A DNA stretch of 64,000 bases from Tenacibaculum sp. SZ-18 (GTDB lineage Bacteria; Bacteroidota; Bacteroidia; Flavobacteriales; Flavobacteriaceae), in assembly GCF_002813915.1 (NCBI RefSeq), contig NZ_CP019335.1, positions 1,161,777 to 1,225,776 of the forward strand. The letters run 5' to 3'. The notes under the pieces are model-generated. The model made no database searches. It was not told where the DNA came from and saw only the letters and a program-made list of their open reading frames with translations. The translations under genes were made by a program, and so were the position numbers. Below are positions 48,478 through 57,232 of this stretch, piece after piece. Numbering within the stretch: position 1 is the stretch's first letter; every line of letters begins with the position of its first letter.

Positions 48478-48723
48478 ATGAATTCGTTATCAGTAGCTGG
48501 AAATGTAATACCTCCGTTATATGATTTAATCATTGAAAAAGGATATAAAATTAGATATAGTGGTGAGTTTATTTTAGCCAAGAATGAAAATATTGAATTA
48601 AAGGCTTATGATTTAATCGAATTATGAGCTTTAGTTTTTCTTTATGAAAATAAAGGTTTAAACTGGAAAGTGAACGATGAAAAAATAGAGGATTGTTTAA
48701 CTTTTATAGAACAAAATCAATAA
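48478..48723 (+). pseudogene. Small protein gene with an in-frame TGA, between hemB and hemL
   Basis: An ATG directly after the hemB stop opens a frame that reads MNSLSVAGNVIPPLYDLIIE, KGYKIRYSGEFILAKNENIE and LKAYDLIEL, meets TGA at 48625-48627, and then continues ALVFLYENKGLNWKVNDEKI to a TAA at 48723. An 81-residue protein is restored if the TGA is read as TGG (Trp) or another sense codon. It is most likely a nonsense mutation or a base error. The gene fills exactly the gap between hemB and hemL. Family unknown. Confidence 0.6.
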
Positions 48724-48725
48724 AA

Positions 48726-50015
48726 ATGGAATTTAAAAAATCACATAAATTATATAATAAAGGATTAGTAAATTTAGTAGGTGCCGTAAATTCTCCAGTA
48801 AGAGCATTTGCTTCAGTTGGAGGGAATCCGTTATTTATTGAAAAAGCTAAAGGAAGTAAAATAAAAGATGTTGATGGTAATTCTTATATCGATTTAGTAT
48901 TGTCTTACGGACCAATGATTTTAGGTCACCGTCACAAGAAAGTTCAAAAAGCCATTACAAAAGCATTAAAAAATGGATATTCCTTTGGAGCTTCTACTGC
49001 AAATGAAATTAAATTAGCGAAAATCGTTTGTGATGCATTTCCTGGAATGGATAAAGTACGTTTTGTAAACTCTGGAACCGAGGCTGTTTTAAGCGGTATT
49101 CGATTGGCAAGAGCTTATACAGGAAAGGATAAAATTATAAAGTTCTCTGGTTGCTACCACGGTCATCAAGATTCGTTGTTAGTGGCTGCTGGATCTGGTT
49201 TAGCGACATTAAGTTTACCGGGAAGTAAAGGAGTTCCTGAAGGAGCAGTAAAAAACACTTTGATCGCAAATTACAATGATTTAGATAGTGTAAAGGCCCA
49301 TTTTGAGAATCACGATGATATTGCTGGTGTTATTCTTGAGCCTATTGCTGGTAATATGGGAGTTGTTGTTCCACAAGATGGATTTTTAACAGAGTTAAAA
49401 GCTTATTTAGAATCGAAAGGGGCTCTTTTAATTGTAGATGAAGTAATGACAGGTTTCCGTTCTAAATTTGGTGGTGCTCAAGAGTTATTGGGAGTTGAGG
49501 CAGATATTACTTGTCTCGGTAAGGTAATTGGAGGAGGTTTTCCTGTAGGAGCTTACGGAGCTCGGAATGAGATAATGGAGAATGTAGCACCATTAGGGGG
49601 AATGTATCAGGCAGGAACATTAAGTGGTAATCCTATTGCTATGGCTGCTGGTATTTCAACCTTAACAGAATTAAAGAAACAGAATCCCTATAAATTCTTT
49701 AATAAAATTGCTGCTGAGTTAGAAGAGAGTCTTTTAGCATCTGCGAAAAAATATGGAGTTGAACTTTCAGTAAATAGATTCGGTTCAATGATTAATCCGT
49801 TTTTTACAAGTAAACACGTAACGAATTTTGAAGATGCGCAATCTTCCGATACTAAAAAGTTTGGAGTGTTTTTCTGGGAGATGATTAAAAATGGAGTTTT
49901 CTTACCTCCATCGCAATTTGAAGCTTGGTTTTTATCAAGTGCAATAAGTTCGAAAGATTTAGAAAAATCTAAGAGGGCTATTGATAAGTCATTGAGAGCC
50001 GTTTCTGAAATATAA
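48726..50015 (+). CDS. hemL: Glutamate-1-semialdehyde 2,1-aminomutase
   Basis: This PLP enzyme converts glutamate-1-semialdehyde to 5-aminolevulinate. The 429-residue protein has VNLVGAVNSPVRAFASVGGN, VRFVNSGTEAVLSGIRLARA, CYHGHQDSLLVAAGSGLATL, the PLP Asp in LLIVDEVMTGFRSKFGG, the Schiff-base Lys in ITCLGKVIGGGFPVGAYGAR, and GGMYQAGTLSGNPIAMAAG. I start at the ATG at 48726 (MEFKKSHKL); an earlier frame to 48693 adds residues overlapping the broken small gene. With hemA it supplies ALA by the C5 route. Confidence 0.96.
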   Translation: MEFKKSHKLYNKGLVNLVGAVNSPVRAFASVGGNPLFIEKAKGSKIKDVDGNSYIDLVLSYGPMILGHRHKKVQKAITKALKNGYSFGASTANEIKLAKIVCDAFPGMDKVRFVNSGTEAVLSGIRLARAYTGKDKIIKFSGCYHGHQDSLLVAAGSGLATLSLPGSKGVPEGAVKNTLIANYNDLDSVKAHFENHDDIAGVILEPIAGNMGVVVPQDGFLTELKAYLESKGALLIVDEVMTGFRSKFGGAQELLGVEADITCLGKVIGGGFPVGAYGARNEIMENVAPLGGMYQAGTLSGNPIAMAAGISTLTELKKQNPYKFFNKIAAELEESLLASAKKYGVELSVNRFGSMINPFFTSKHVTNFEDAQSSDTKKFGVFFWEMIKNGVFLPPSQFEAWFLSSAISSKDLEKSKRAIDKSLRAVSEI

Positions 50016-50024
50016 TTTTAGTAT

Positions 50025-50486
50025 ATGAAGTTTATAATTTCCTTAATTTTTAGTTTAATAATATTGTCTTGCTCAAACAAATCAATGAGTCAATCTAGTC
50101 AAATTAATTTTATTGATTTATATCAAGGTTCTTTGCACGGGGCGGGAGAAGAAGGCTTAGCAGAAGGAACATTAGTAATTAAGTCTGCTACAGATTGGGA
50201 ATCATTTCTGAATAAGATAAATAGTGTAAATAATATATCAGGACAGTTCAATTCAATAATTGATTTTTCAAAAAATTATGTTATAGTTGCTGTCGATAGT
50301 GTAAGGAGTACTAGTGGTTTTTCGATTAAGCTAACTAAGGCCCAAGATGAGAAAGATAAACTAATCATAAATGTTACTAATAAAGGTCCTAAACCAACAG
50401 ATATGGTTGCAATGGCACTAATGCAACCAATAGACATAATAGTAATTAATAAAACAAACAAAAAGATAATTTTTGTAACTAAATAA
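50025..50486 (+). CDS. PrcB C-terminal-domain lipoprotein
   Basis: A 153-residue lipoprotein with lipobox [11 protein letters not shown]. The mature part matches the PrcB_C domain: [62 protein letters not shown] and [15 protein letters not shown]. PrcB stabilises a surface protease in Treponema; elsewhere the domain has no assigned role. It sits between hemL and hemE in the same direction, 9 bases after hemL and 1 base before hemE, so it is expressed with the heme genes. Confidence 0.8.
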   Translation: MKFIISLIFSLIILSCSNKSMSQSSQINFIDLYQGSLHGAGEEGLAEGTLVIKSATDWESFLNKINSVNNISGQFNSIIDFSKNYVIVAVDSVRSTSGFSIKLTKAQDEKDKLIINVTNKGPKPTDMVAMALMQPIDIIVINKTNKKIIFVTK

Positions 50487-50487
50487 C

Positions 50488-51516
50488 ATGATAAAGAACG
50501 ATTTATTCCTAAGAGCCTTAAAAGGAGAAACGGTTGATAGACCACCAGTGTGGATGATGAGACAAGCAGGAAGATACTTGCCTGAGTTTATGGAAATAAG
50601 AGAAAAATATGATTTCTTTACACGTTGCCGTACTCCTGAATTAGCTTCAGAAATTACAGTTCAACCAATTCGTAGATACGGAATGGATGCAGCAATTTTA
50701 TTCTCAGATATTTTAGTTGTACCTCAGGCTATGAATGTTGAGGTTGAGATGAAGCCAAATTTTGGTCCTTATTTACCAAATCCAATTCGCGATAAAAAGT
50801 CTTTAGATAAAGTCATAAATCCCGATGTTAATGAGGAATTAGGTTATGTAATGGACGCCATTAAGGTAACAAAAGAAAAATTGAATAATGACATACCTTT
50901 AATTGGATTTGCTGGTTCTCCATGGACAATTTTATGTTATATGGTGCAAGGTCAAGGTTCTAAAAACTTTGATAAAGCTAAGGAGTTTTGTTTTACTCAA
51001 CCAGTTTTGGCGCATCAATTGTTAATGAAGATTACAGATACTACAATTGCTTATTTAAAAGCAAAGGTTAAAGCAGGTGTAAATGCTGTCCAAATTTTCG
51101 ATTCTTGGGGAGGAATGCTATCACCAACAGATTATCAAGAGTTTTCTTGGCAATACATCAATAGAATAATTGAAGCATTAAAAGATGATGCACCAGTAAT
51201 AGCTTTTGGTAAAGGATGTTGGTTTGCTTTACAAGAAATGGCTAAATCGAATGCATCAGCTTTAGGAGTTGACTGGACTTGCTCTCCAAGGAATGCAAGA
51301 TATTTAACAGGTGGAAATGTAACGTTACAAGGTAATTTTGACCCATCACGACTACTTTCTCCACCAACTGAAATCAAAAAAATGGTCATTGAAATGATCA
51401 ACAATTTTGGAAAGGACAAATATATTGTTAACTTAGGGCACGGCATTTTGCCTAATATACCAGTTGAAAACGCAAAAGCATTTATCGATGCTGTTAAAGA
51501 GTACAAAGTTGAATAA
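50488..51516 (+). CDS. hemE: Uroporphyrinogen decarboxylase
   Basis: HemE removes four acetate carboxyls from uroporphyrinogen III to give coproporphyrinogen III. In 342 residues: [20 protein letters not shown] with the Arg residues that hold substrate, [20 protein letters not shown] with the catalytic Asp, [40 protein letters not shown], and [20 protein letters not shown] with the conserved His. Part of the plus-strand heme run. Confidence 0.97.
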   Translation: MIKNDLFLRALKGETVDRPPVWMMRQAGRYLPEFMEIREKYDFFTRCRTPELASEITVQPIRRYGMDAAILFSDILVVPQAMNVEVEMKPNFGPYLPNPIRDKKSLDKVINPDVNEELGYVMDAIKVTKEKLNNDIPLIGFAGSPWTILCYMVQGQGSKNFDKAKEFCFTQPVLAHQLLMKITDTTIAYLKAKVKAGVNAVQIFDSWGGMLSPTDYQEFSWQYINRIIEALKDDAPVIAFGKGCWFALQEMAKSNASALGVDWTCSPRNARYLTGGNVTLQGNFDPSRLLSPPTEIKKMVIEMINNFGKDKYIVNLGHGILPNIPVENAKAFIDAVKEYKVE

Positions 51517-51539
51517 ATAAAAATATTATAATAATTCCC

Positions 51540-52139
51540 ATGAAAAGATTATTGTCATTTCTGTTAATTATTCTTGTGACAAGTGTATTTGCACAAAAAA
51601 AATACTATAACCAAGCAGTTAATAGCTGTGCGGGTAAATCATCCGATGAATTAATTGACAAATGTATCAAAGATAGCTATCTATTAAATTATGATTTTAC
51701 GACTGATGAAAGTAAAGTAATAAGTACTAAAGATATTAAGAGACCAATTGTAATCCTTGCTGCTGCTGGTTGGTCAGCTCCTTGTATTGGGCAAATCCCA
51801 GCGTTAAATGAAATTGTAGATATTTATCATAATGACATACAGTTTATCATGATTTTTTGGGATAAGAAAGGTAAAATTGAAAGATTTAAGAGCAAAGTAG
51901 ACTCAAGAGTTCTTTTAGTTCCAGCAGGAGATTCTGATAAAGTAGAGAAAGGTAATTTAGATATTAGTGGATTTGTTCATAAATTAGATTATCCTACAGC
52001 CTATTTAATTGATAAAACTAAAAAATTTGTCGATGTTAAAAGAGGTGCAGTTATTCCTTCTAAAACAGTAACTCGGGAAGAAGCTAATGAAACAAATGCT
52101 TCTGATTTGGAGGCTTTTATCCAACAAGTATTGAAATAA
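51540..52139 (+). CDS. Thioredoxin-fold exported protein with a single active-site Cys
   Basis: A 199-residue exported protein (signal MKRLLSFLLIILVTSVFAQ). The thioredoxin/redoxin core has VILAAAGWSAPCIGQIPALN, ILFWDKK-type strand (IMIFWDKKGKIERF) and the cis-Pro region HKLDYPTAYLIDKTK. The usual CxxC is reduced to Ser-Ala-Pro-Cys, so only the C-terminal Cys remains; disulfide exchange would need another partner cysteine (Cys residues are also present near 30 and 42). It follows hemE by 23 bases and ends at its own terminator. Confidence 0.8.
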   Translation: MKRLLSFLLIILVTSVFAQKKYYNQAVNSCAGKSSDELIDKCIKDSYLLNYDFTTDESKVISTKDIKRPIVILAAAGWSAPCIGQIPALNEIVDIYHNDIQFIMIFWDKKGKIERFKSKVDSRVLLVPAGDSDKVEKGNLDISGFVHKLDYPTAYLIDKTKKFVDVKRGAVIPSKTVTREEANETNASDLEAFIQQVLK

Positions 52140-52161
52140 GATAAATTTTTATAAAATATTT

Positions 52162-52197
52162 AAACCTCTTTCTTAACTTTGAAGGAGGTTTTTTATT
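52162..52197 (+). terminator. Terminator inside the heme region
   Basis: Arms AAACCTCTTTC (52162-52172) and GAAGGAGGTTT (52181-52191), one G-T pair, then a T run. It ends the hemA-to-thioredoxin transcript. Confidence 0.8.
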
Positions 52198-52206
52198 TTC
52201 AAAGCT

Positions 52207-52935
52207 ATGATACCGTCAACTATTAATGCAGTAAAAGCATATTTCGATTCATTTGAAATTATTAATAAATTAAAGTTATGGAAGTACTTTCTTATTCCGG
52301 TAATAATTAGTGCGGCTACTGCCTTGATTATAGCATCAATCACATATTTTTTGGCTGATGATTTAGGGTATTATATCGCTAAATTATGGCCTTGGGAATT
52401 TGGTAAAGAAACATTTACAGCTATTGGAAACTTTTTAAGTGGTGTTGCAATTGTTACAATTGGTTTTATTTTATATAAGCATATTGTATTAGCCTTGTCG
52501 TCTCCTTTTATGGGGCCAGTATCCCAAAAAATTGAAAGTCATTTTTATGGAAACCGACATATGCATAAAAAAACTTCATTCCAAGAATCTTTGGCAAGAG
52601 GAATTCGAATAAGTACAAGAAATATAATCAGAGAATTACTTTTAACGTTAGTAATCTTAATTTTGGGATTAATACCATTAATCGGAATTTTCTCTTCTGT
52701 TTTGTTAATACTTGTCCAAGCTTATTATGCAGGATTTGGTAATATGGATTATACATTGGAAAGACATTATAGTTATAAAGACAGTGTAACTTTTGTTAAA
52801 AGGCATAGAGGAACAGCTATTGGAAATGGTTTGATTTTCATTCTTTTTTTATTAATTCCAGTTATTGGTGTAGTTTTAGTGCTGCCTTTTTCAGTTACAG
52901 CAGCAACTACAGAAACAATGAAAAAAATTCACTAG
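52207..52935 (+). CDS. EI24-domain (CysZ-like) membrane protein
   Basis: A 242-residue integral membrane protein with four to five helices. LALSSPFMGPVSQKIESHFY and ARGIRISTRNIIRELLLTLV, plus ILVQAYYAGFGNMDYTLERH and RHRGTAIGNGLIFILFLLIP, mark the EI24 family, which includes the sulfate permease CysZ. Substrate unknown. It begins just after the terminator of the preceding unit, so it is probably read from its own start or by readthrough; cysC is 4 kb away, too far to claim a functional link. Confidence 0.82.
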   Translation: MIPSTINAVKAYFDSFEIINKLKLWKYFLIPVIISAATALIIASITYFLADDLGYYIAKLWPWEFGKETFTAIGNFLSGVAIVTIGFILYKHIVLALSSPFMGPVSQKIESHFYGNRHMHKKTSFQESLARGIRISTRNIIRELLLTLVILILGLIPLIGIFSSVLLILVQAYYAGFGNMDYTLERHYSYKDSVTFVKRHRGTAIGNGLIFILFLLIPVIGVVLVLPFSVTAATTETMKKIH

Positions 52936-52951
52936 AAAGCACCATTATATT

Positions 52952-52959
52952 TATTTTTG
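52952..52959 (+). promoter_or_regulatory. -7 promoter element of hemF
   Basis: TATTTTTG, 18 bases before the hemF ATG. It overlaps a TTG at 52957 that begins a longer frame, excluding that start. Confidence 0.5.
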
Positions 52960-52977
52960 TTGAACAATAGAAATAGA

Positions 52978-53880
52978 ATGAAAGACCAATTTTACGCATA
53001 TATCCAACAATTACAAGAGACTATAACTAGCAAGTTAGAGAAGATAGATGGAAAAGCTACTTTTCAAGAAGATTTATGGGAAAGACCAGAAGGTGGAGGA
53101 GGAAGAACTCGTGTTATTGAAAATGGTGAAGTATTTCAAAAAGGAGGCGTAAATATTTCTGCTGTACATGGTGAATTACCAGAAGTACTTAGAAAACAGT
53201 TTAAGGTTGAAACAGGAAACTTTTTTGCTTGTGGTTTAAGTTTAGTATTGCATCCAGTAAATCCGTTTGTGCCTACAGTTCATGCGAATTGGCGTTATTT
53301 TGAAATGTATAACGAAAAAGGAGAAATCGTTACACAATGGTTTGGTGGAGGTCAAGATTTGACTCCGTATTATCTTTTCGATGAAGATGCAGTACATTTT
53401 CACACGATTTGTAAGAATGCATGTGATAAGCATCATGAAGATTTTTATCCAAAGTTTAAAGAGACTTGTGATAATTATTTCTGGAATTCTCATCGGAATG
53501 AGGCTAGAGGAGTAGGAGGTTTATTCTTCGATTATTTAAAGGAAACTGATGAATTTTCAATGCAAGATCGTTACGATTTTGTAACGGAAGTTGGAAATAG
53601 TTTTTTGAATAGTTATGTTCCTATTGTAGAAAAAAGAAAGGATACTCGTTATGCTAAGGAACATAAAGATTGGCAAGAAGTAAGAAGAGGTAGATATGTT
53701 GAATTTAATTTAGTACACGACAGAGGAACATTGTTCGGTTTGAAAACAAATGGTAGAATTGAGAGTATTTTAATGAGTTTGCCACCAACTGTTCAATGGA
53801 AATATAACCATGTTCCCGAAAAAGGAACAGAAGAGTTTAAGTTAATAAAAGTTTTAGCGAATCCTAAAAAATGGGTATAA
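52978..53880 (+). CDS. hemF: Oxygen-dependent coproporphyrinogen-III oxidase
   Basis: HemF makes protoporphyrinogen IX from coproporphyrinogen III using O2. The 300-residue protein has FQEDLWERPEGGGGRTRVIE, VFQKGGVNISAVHGELPEVL, HPVNPFVPTVHANWRYFEMY, WFGGGQDLTPYYLFDEDAVH, RGVGGLFFDYLKETDEFSM and RRGRYVEFNLVHDRGTLFGL. An oxygen-using HemF without an adjacent hemN points to aerobic synthesis. ATG at 52978 is chosen on the promoter position. It converges with the helicase gene, 8 bases apart. Confidence 0.97.
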   Translation: MKDQFYAYIQQLQETITSKLEKIDGKATFQEDLWERPEGGGGRTRVIENGEVFQKGGVNISAVHGELPEVLRKQFKVETGNFFACGLSLVLHPVNPFVPTVHANWRYFEMYNEKGEIVTQWFGGGQDLTPYYLFDEDAVHFHTICKNACDKHHEDFYPKFKETCDNYFWNSHRNEARGVGGLFFDYLKETDEFSMQDRYDFVTEVGNSFLNSYVPIVEKRKDTRYAKEHKDWQEVRRGRYVEFNLVHDRGTLFGLKTNGRIESILMSLPPTVQWKYNHVPEKGTEEFKLIKVLANPKKWV

Positions 53881-53888
53881 GTATTACA

Positions 53889-56516
53889 TTATCTCCATAT
53901 AACACTCTTTTTTATAATTATTTTATCTCGGTTTCTCATTCTTTGTAGTCTAGCTTTGAGCAGATGTTTTCTGCCATCTAATGTTCTTGTATAAACAATA
54001 TTGGCCATTCCAAATCGCTTTTTCCAGTTATCTAAGTAAATATTAGCTTGTTTTTTGTTAGAAGCAAAAAGTTCCGGAATGGCACTATATTTATGTTTTT
54101 TGAAATTATTGGAGATCCAATATTTTTTGTCTTGTCGTAATAGATACTTAGGATTATCAATTGGTTGTAAAATTTCATCCAGGATATTTATAAAAGTTTT
54201 ACTTTCAAATCTACTTGCACCATAAATAGTTATTCCAACTTCACCTTTCCCTTTTAAACGAGTTTTTAACTGAAGATTTCTCTTTGAAGTTGTTATTATT
54301 TCTAAGTCTATTAAAGTGTCTATAACTGCTTTAGCTATTTTGTGGATTCTTGTATCATACAAGCCATACTTTACATAACTTTTTGTGTTTTTGTAAATAC
54401 TAAAGAAAAACCAAACAAATAAGCTGGCAAGAGATAAGTATAAAATTTTAGTTATCTGTGGATCTTCTATAATGAAAAGGAGAAAAAAATATATTACAAA
54501 CATCCCAATTACCATCGAAGTTTCTCTAAAGCTATAAAGTAAAGCATTTAAATAATCTAGTTTTGTTAATTTCGTAGCTTTCTTTTTTGGACTAATTAAA
54601 GATATTTCATCATGAATTTTTCTTCCATTAAATATTGATTTAGACCACTTTACGGCAATGTTTTCTCTTCTTTCAGATTGAAGCGTTGTCGTTAGATTTA
54701 GACTTTCTACATCATTAATAAAAATTTTTTCTGGTAGATTTAATCTTGATAATCCATTCTGAATAAGCACATCCGAATCATTAGAAACTCCTAAAAAAGA
54801 ATTAAATCTTCGCGATAATAATTTGAGATCTTTCCCTCCGGTGTCATCTGTAGGATCAATACAAGCTAAATGCCAAATTAAACCAACTTTATTCGGGTTT
54901 TTAGGGTTCATACGAATAGCTCGCCCACGCATTTGATTCGAGGTTACAAATGAACCAACGAAAGAAGCTAAAACTAAGCTGTTAATCGAAGGAGCATCCC
55001 AACCTTCACCTAATAGGGATTTTGTTCCAATAAGTACTTTTATATATCCTAATTCAAATAGCTTTGTGATAACTTCCACAATATTTTTTGAAGAGGAGGA
55101 TGTACCATTTACAAGTACGTAGTTATTATCTATTTCTAAATAAGAAAATTTGTAGTTGTCAAGAGAATCTATTTCTTCAATTTTTGAAATTAAAGTTTGA
55201 TGTATAATGACAATGGATCCCGATAAAACGGCTAATGCTTTCGGGAAAAAAACTTGATTTTTTAGTTGAAGAAAAATAGGAATTACTCCGATTTTATCAA
55301 TAATATCAATTTTATTTTCCGAAGTATTTAAATATTCCTTACGTATATAATCAGTTAAAATTACACATCTCAATTCTTCTTGTAAATTCTTTTGTTCTTG
55401 TCGAACAATATCTTTAATACTTTTTAATTTACTCGGACTATTACTTAAAGATTTATATATGAGTTCATTGCCATTTAAATCAACTTTATTTCTGCTAAAT
55501 GCTGAAAGCTCTCTTAATTTTTTTTCAAGCGAATTTATATATGATTCTCTTTCTTCTAAATTTTCCCTATCTGTTACTAAAATTCCATGTAATAATATTT
55601 GAATCCATTCATATGAAGCTTCAGGAAATTTTGTTTCATCATTTTTATCAAATCCTAGAAGTTCTAATTTATCATTCGAAATTTCATGTTGTAACGCATT
55701 TAAAAAGATTAGGATGGATGAGAAAAAGTCTGGATTTTTGTAAATTTCCTCAAGATGTCTTTGCGGGTGAATATAAAAGCGATGATTTTCAATAAGCTTA
55801 AGAAAGTCCTTTTCATGGAATAAAGAGTACACGAATTCCTTGATTTTTTCTTTAAAGTTTGCAAGGTAAATTGATTCCTCTAATTCAGGTTTGGAAAGAT
55901 AGACTAAGTCTTGGTGTGGGGCAAGATTCTTTTCTTTTACCAAATCTGGAATTACAATTTCATCGTCAATTTCTCCGCATAGTTTAAAGTACTTTATAAT
56001 TTCCAATTTATCACTATCATACGGCGGAGTTGCTGTTAACGCTACAACAGTTTGTAAATGTTGTTCTTTTAAGTTAAATAAACATTTCCACCAGGCATTT
56101 TTTAAATGATGTGCTTCATCCAATAACAATACTTCTATCTCATGTCTTTTGAAAAAAGTATAATAGTCTTCTTCATTATCAAATGTCTTATAAAACGTAT
56201 GCAGAGCCTGGTAAGTTGAAAAGGTAATATCAGAAGGCTCTTTTAGATTAAAAGATAAATTATTGAATTTTTGATTGTCCGCAAAAAATGTCTGCAAACG
56301 ATTTTCCCATTGATTTCGAATGGTTAAAGTTGGTGCTAAAACCAGGGTTTTTTTATGGAGTCTTTTTATAATTTCAATTCCTAATATCGTCTTTCCTGAA
56401 CCGGGTGGAGCGACAATATGAAAATGATTATCTTCAATATGATCATCAAAGTTTTCTAATACAGTTGCTTGATAAGGTCTCCATTGTAAGGTAAAACATA
56501 AATCTTCGAATAACAT
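53889..56516 (-). CDS. SF2 helicase with two predicted transmembrane helices
   Basis: An 875-residue DEAD/DEAH superfamily 2 protein. Helicase core: QWRPYQATVLENF (Q-like), IVAPPGSGKTILG (Walker A, residues 36-46), LLLDEAHHLKN (Walker B, DEAH 133-136), ALTATPP (motif III, about 156), and, late in the second RecA domain near residue 545, LLGEGWDAPSI and QMRGRAIRMNP (motif VI). Residues about 668-684 and 689-707 are two hydrophobic helices (MVIGMFVIYFFLLFII and LYLSLASLFVWFFFSIY). A basic C-terminal domain of 165 residues follows. A membrane-tethered SF2 helicase is unusual. It lies 28 bases downstream of cysC in the same direction. Confidence 0.8.
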   Translation of the reverse strand: MLFEDLCFTLQWRPYQATVLENFDDHIEDNHFHIVAPPGSGKTILGIEIIKRLHKKTLVLAPTLTIRNQWENRLQTFFADNQKFNNLSFNLKEPSDITFSTYQALHTFYKTFDNEEDYYTFFKRHEIEVLLLDEAHHLKNAWWKCLFNLKEQHLQTVVALTATPPYDSDKLEIIKYFKLCGEIDDEIVIPDLVKEKNLAPHQDLVYLSKPELEESIYLANFKEKIKEFVYSLFHEKDFLKLIENHRFYIHPQRHLEEIYKNPDFFSSILIFLNALQHEISNDKLELLGFDKNDETKFPEASYEWIQILLHGILVTDRENLEERESYINSLEKKLRELSAFSRNKVDLNGNELIYKSLSNSPSKLKSIKDIVRQEQKNLQEELRCVILTDYIRKEYLNTSENKIDIIDKIGVIPIFLQLKNQVFFPKALAVLSGSIVIIHQTLISKIEEIDSLDNYKFSYLEIDNNYVLVNGTSSSSKNIVEVITKLFELGYIKVLIGTKSLLGEGWDAPSINSLVLASFVGSFVTSNQMRGRAIRMNPKNPNKVGLIWHLACIDPTDDTGGKDLKLLSRRFNSFLGVSNDSDVLIQNGLSRLNLPEKIFINDVESLNLTTTLQSERRENIAVKWSKSIFNGRKIHDEISLISPKKKATKLTKLDYLNALLYSFRETSMVIGMFVIYFFLLFIIEDPQITKILYLSLASLFVWFFFSIYKNTKSYVKYGLYDTRIHKIAKAVIDTLIDLEIITTSKRNLQLKTRLKGKGEVGITIYGASRFESKTFINILDEILQPIDNPKYLLRQDKKYWISNNFKKHKYSAIPELFASNKKQANIYLDNWKKRFGMANIVYTRTLDGRKHLLKARLQRMRNRDKIIIKKSVIWR

Positions 56517-56544
56517 AGCAGTTGAGTATCTTTAAAACAGAGCT

Positions 56545-57081
56545 TTATAGTTTGTTTTTAATGGAGTTAAAAATCAGATTTACTGTTTCTTCTAAGGAGC
56601 TATCTTCCTTTATTTCTAAAAATGGATGCTCAGGCGTTTCATAAGGAGCATTAATTCCTGTCATATTTAAAATCTCTCCTTTTCGAGCTTTTTCATATAA
56701 ACCTTTTACATCTCTTTTGATACAGGTTTCTATACTGGTGTTCATAAAGATTTCTAAATAATTCTCTTTTCCAATAATATCCTGAATCATGCTTCTACTT
56801 TCTTTATATGGAGCTATAAAGGCCGATAGAACAATATAACCAGTATCTAAAAATAATGAGGCTATTTCAGCCATTCTTCTTAAATTTTCTTTTCTATCCT
56901 CTGGAGAAAATGACAAATCTTTGTTAATTCCTTTTCTTAATACATCTCCATCTAAGAGATATGTTGCTTTATTATTTGCTGTAAGTTTTCTTTTTAATGC
57001 ATTTGCTACTGTAGATTTACCTGCGCCAGATAATCCAGTAAACAATAAGAAAAATTTTCGAGTAGTATTTTTATCTTCCAA
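56545..57081 (-). CDS. cysC: Adenylylsulfate kinase
   Basis: CysC phosphorylates APS to PAPS. The 178-residue enzyme has a P-loop (LLFTGLSGAGKSTVANALKR), YLLDGDVLRKGINKDLSFSP, the phosphoenzyme Ser region YIVLSAFIAPYKESRSMI, and VKGLYEKARKGEI. Start codon is TTG at 57079-57081, supported by a TATATTTG element at 57101-57108 just upstream. No cysD, cysN or cysH is in the window, so the PAPS is used elsewhere, possibly for sulfation. The helicase gene follows. Confidence 0.93.
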   Translation of the reverse strand: MEDKNTTRKFFLLFTGLSGAGKSTVANALKRKLTANNKATYLLDGDVLRKGINKDLSFSPEDRKENLRRMAEIASLFLDTGYIVLSAFIAPYKESRSMIQDIIGKENYLEIFMNTSIETCIKRDVKGLYEKARKGEILNMTGINAPYETPEHPFLEIKEDSSLEETVNLIFNSIKNKL

Positions 57082-57100
57082 GTTATCTTCTTCGTTTAGT

Positions 57101-57108
57101 CAAATATA
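57101..57108 (-). promoter_or_regulatory. -7 promoter element of cysC
   Basis: TATATTTG on the minus strand, 19 bases upstream of the TTG start codon. Confidence 0.5.
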
Positions 57109-57167
57109 TTAAAATCAATAATTACTAAATAAGTATATGATTGAATAAAGAATTCTATAAATTTTAA

Positions 57168-57183
57168 GTTAATACTAGGTTAA
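57168..57183 (+). promoter_or_regulatory. Candidate response-regulator operator, copy 1
   Basis: GTTAATACTAGGTTAA: two GTTAA half-sites 11 bp apart, the spacing bound by OmpR-family dimers. The first base is 53 bp before the -7 element of the histidine kinase gene. A near-identical copy lies upstream of the serine-rich gene at the same distance. Confidence 0.6.
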
Positions 57184-57220
57184 TGGAAACAATGATTTCT
57201 GTAAATTGGAAAACTCCAAT

Positions 57221-57228
57221 TATTTTTG
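57221..57228 (+). promoter_or_regulatory. -7 promoter element of the two-component operon
   Basis: TATTTTTG ends 4 bases before the kinase ATG at 57233, implying a leaderless message. Confidence 0.5.
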
Positions 57229-57232
57229 AACG

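Noticed and set aside
53242..53493. Minus-strand open frame inside hemF
   Set aside because: Antisense shadow of a conserved enzyme gene.
57082..57101. Upstream ATG for cysC
   Set aside because: There is none in frame; the TTG at 57081 with a promoter 20 bases away is the best start.
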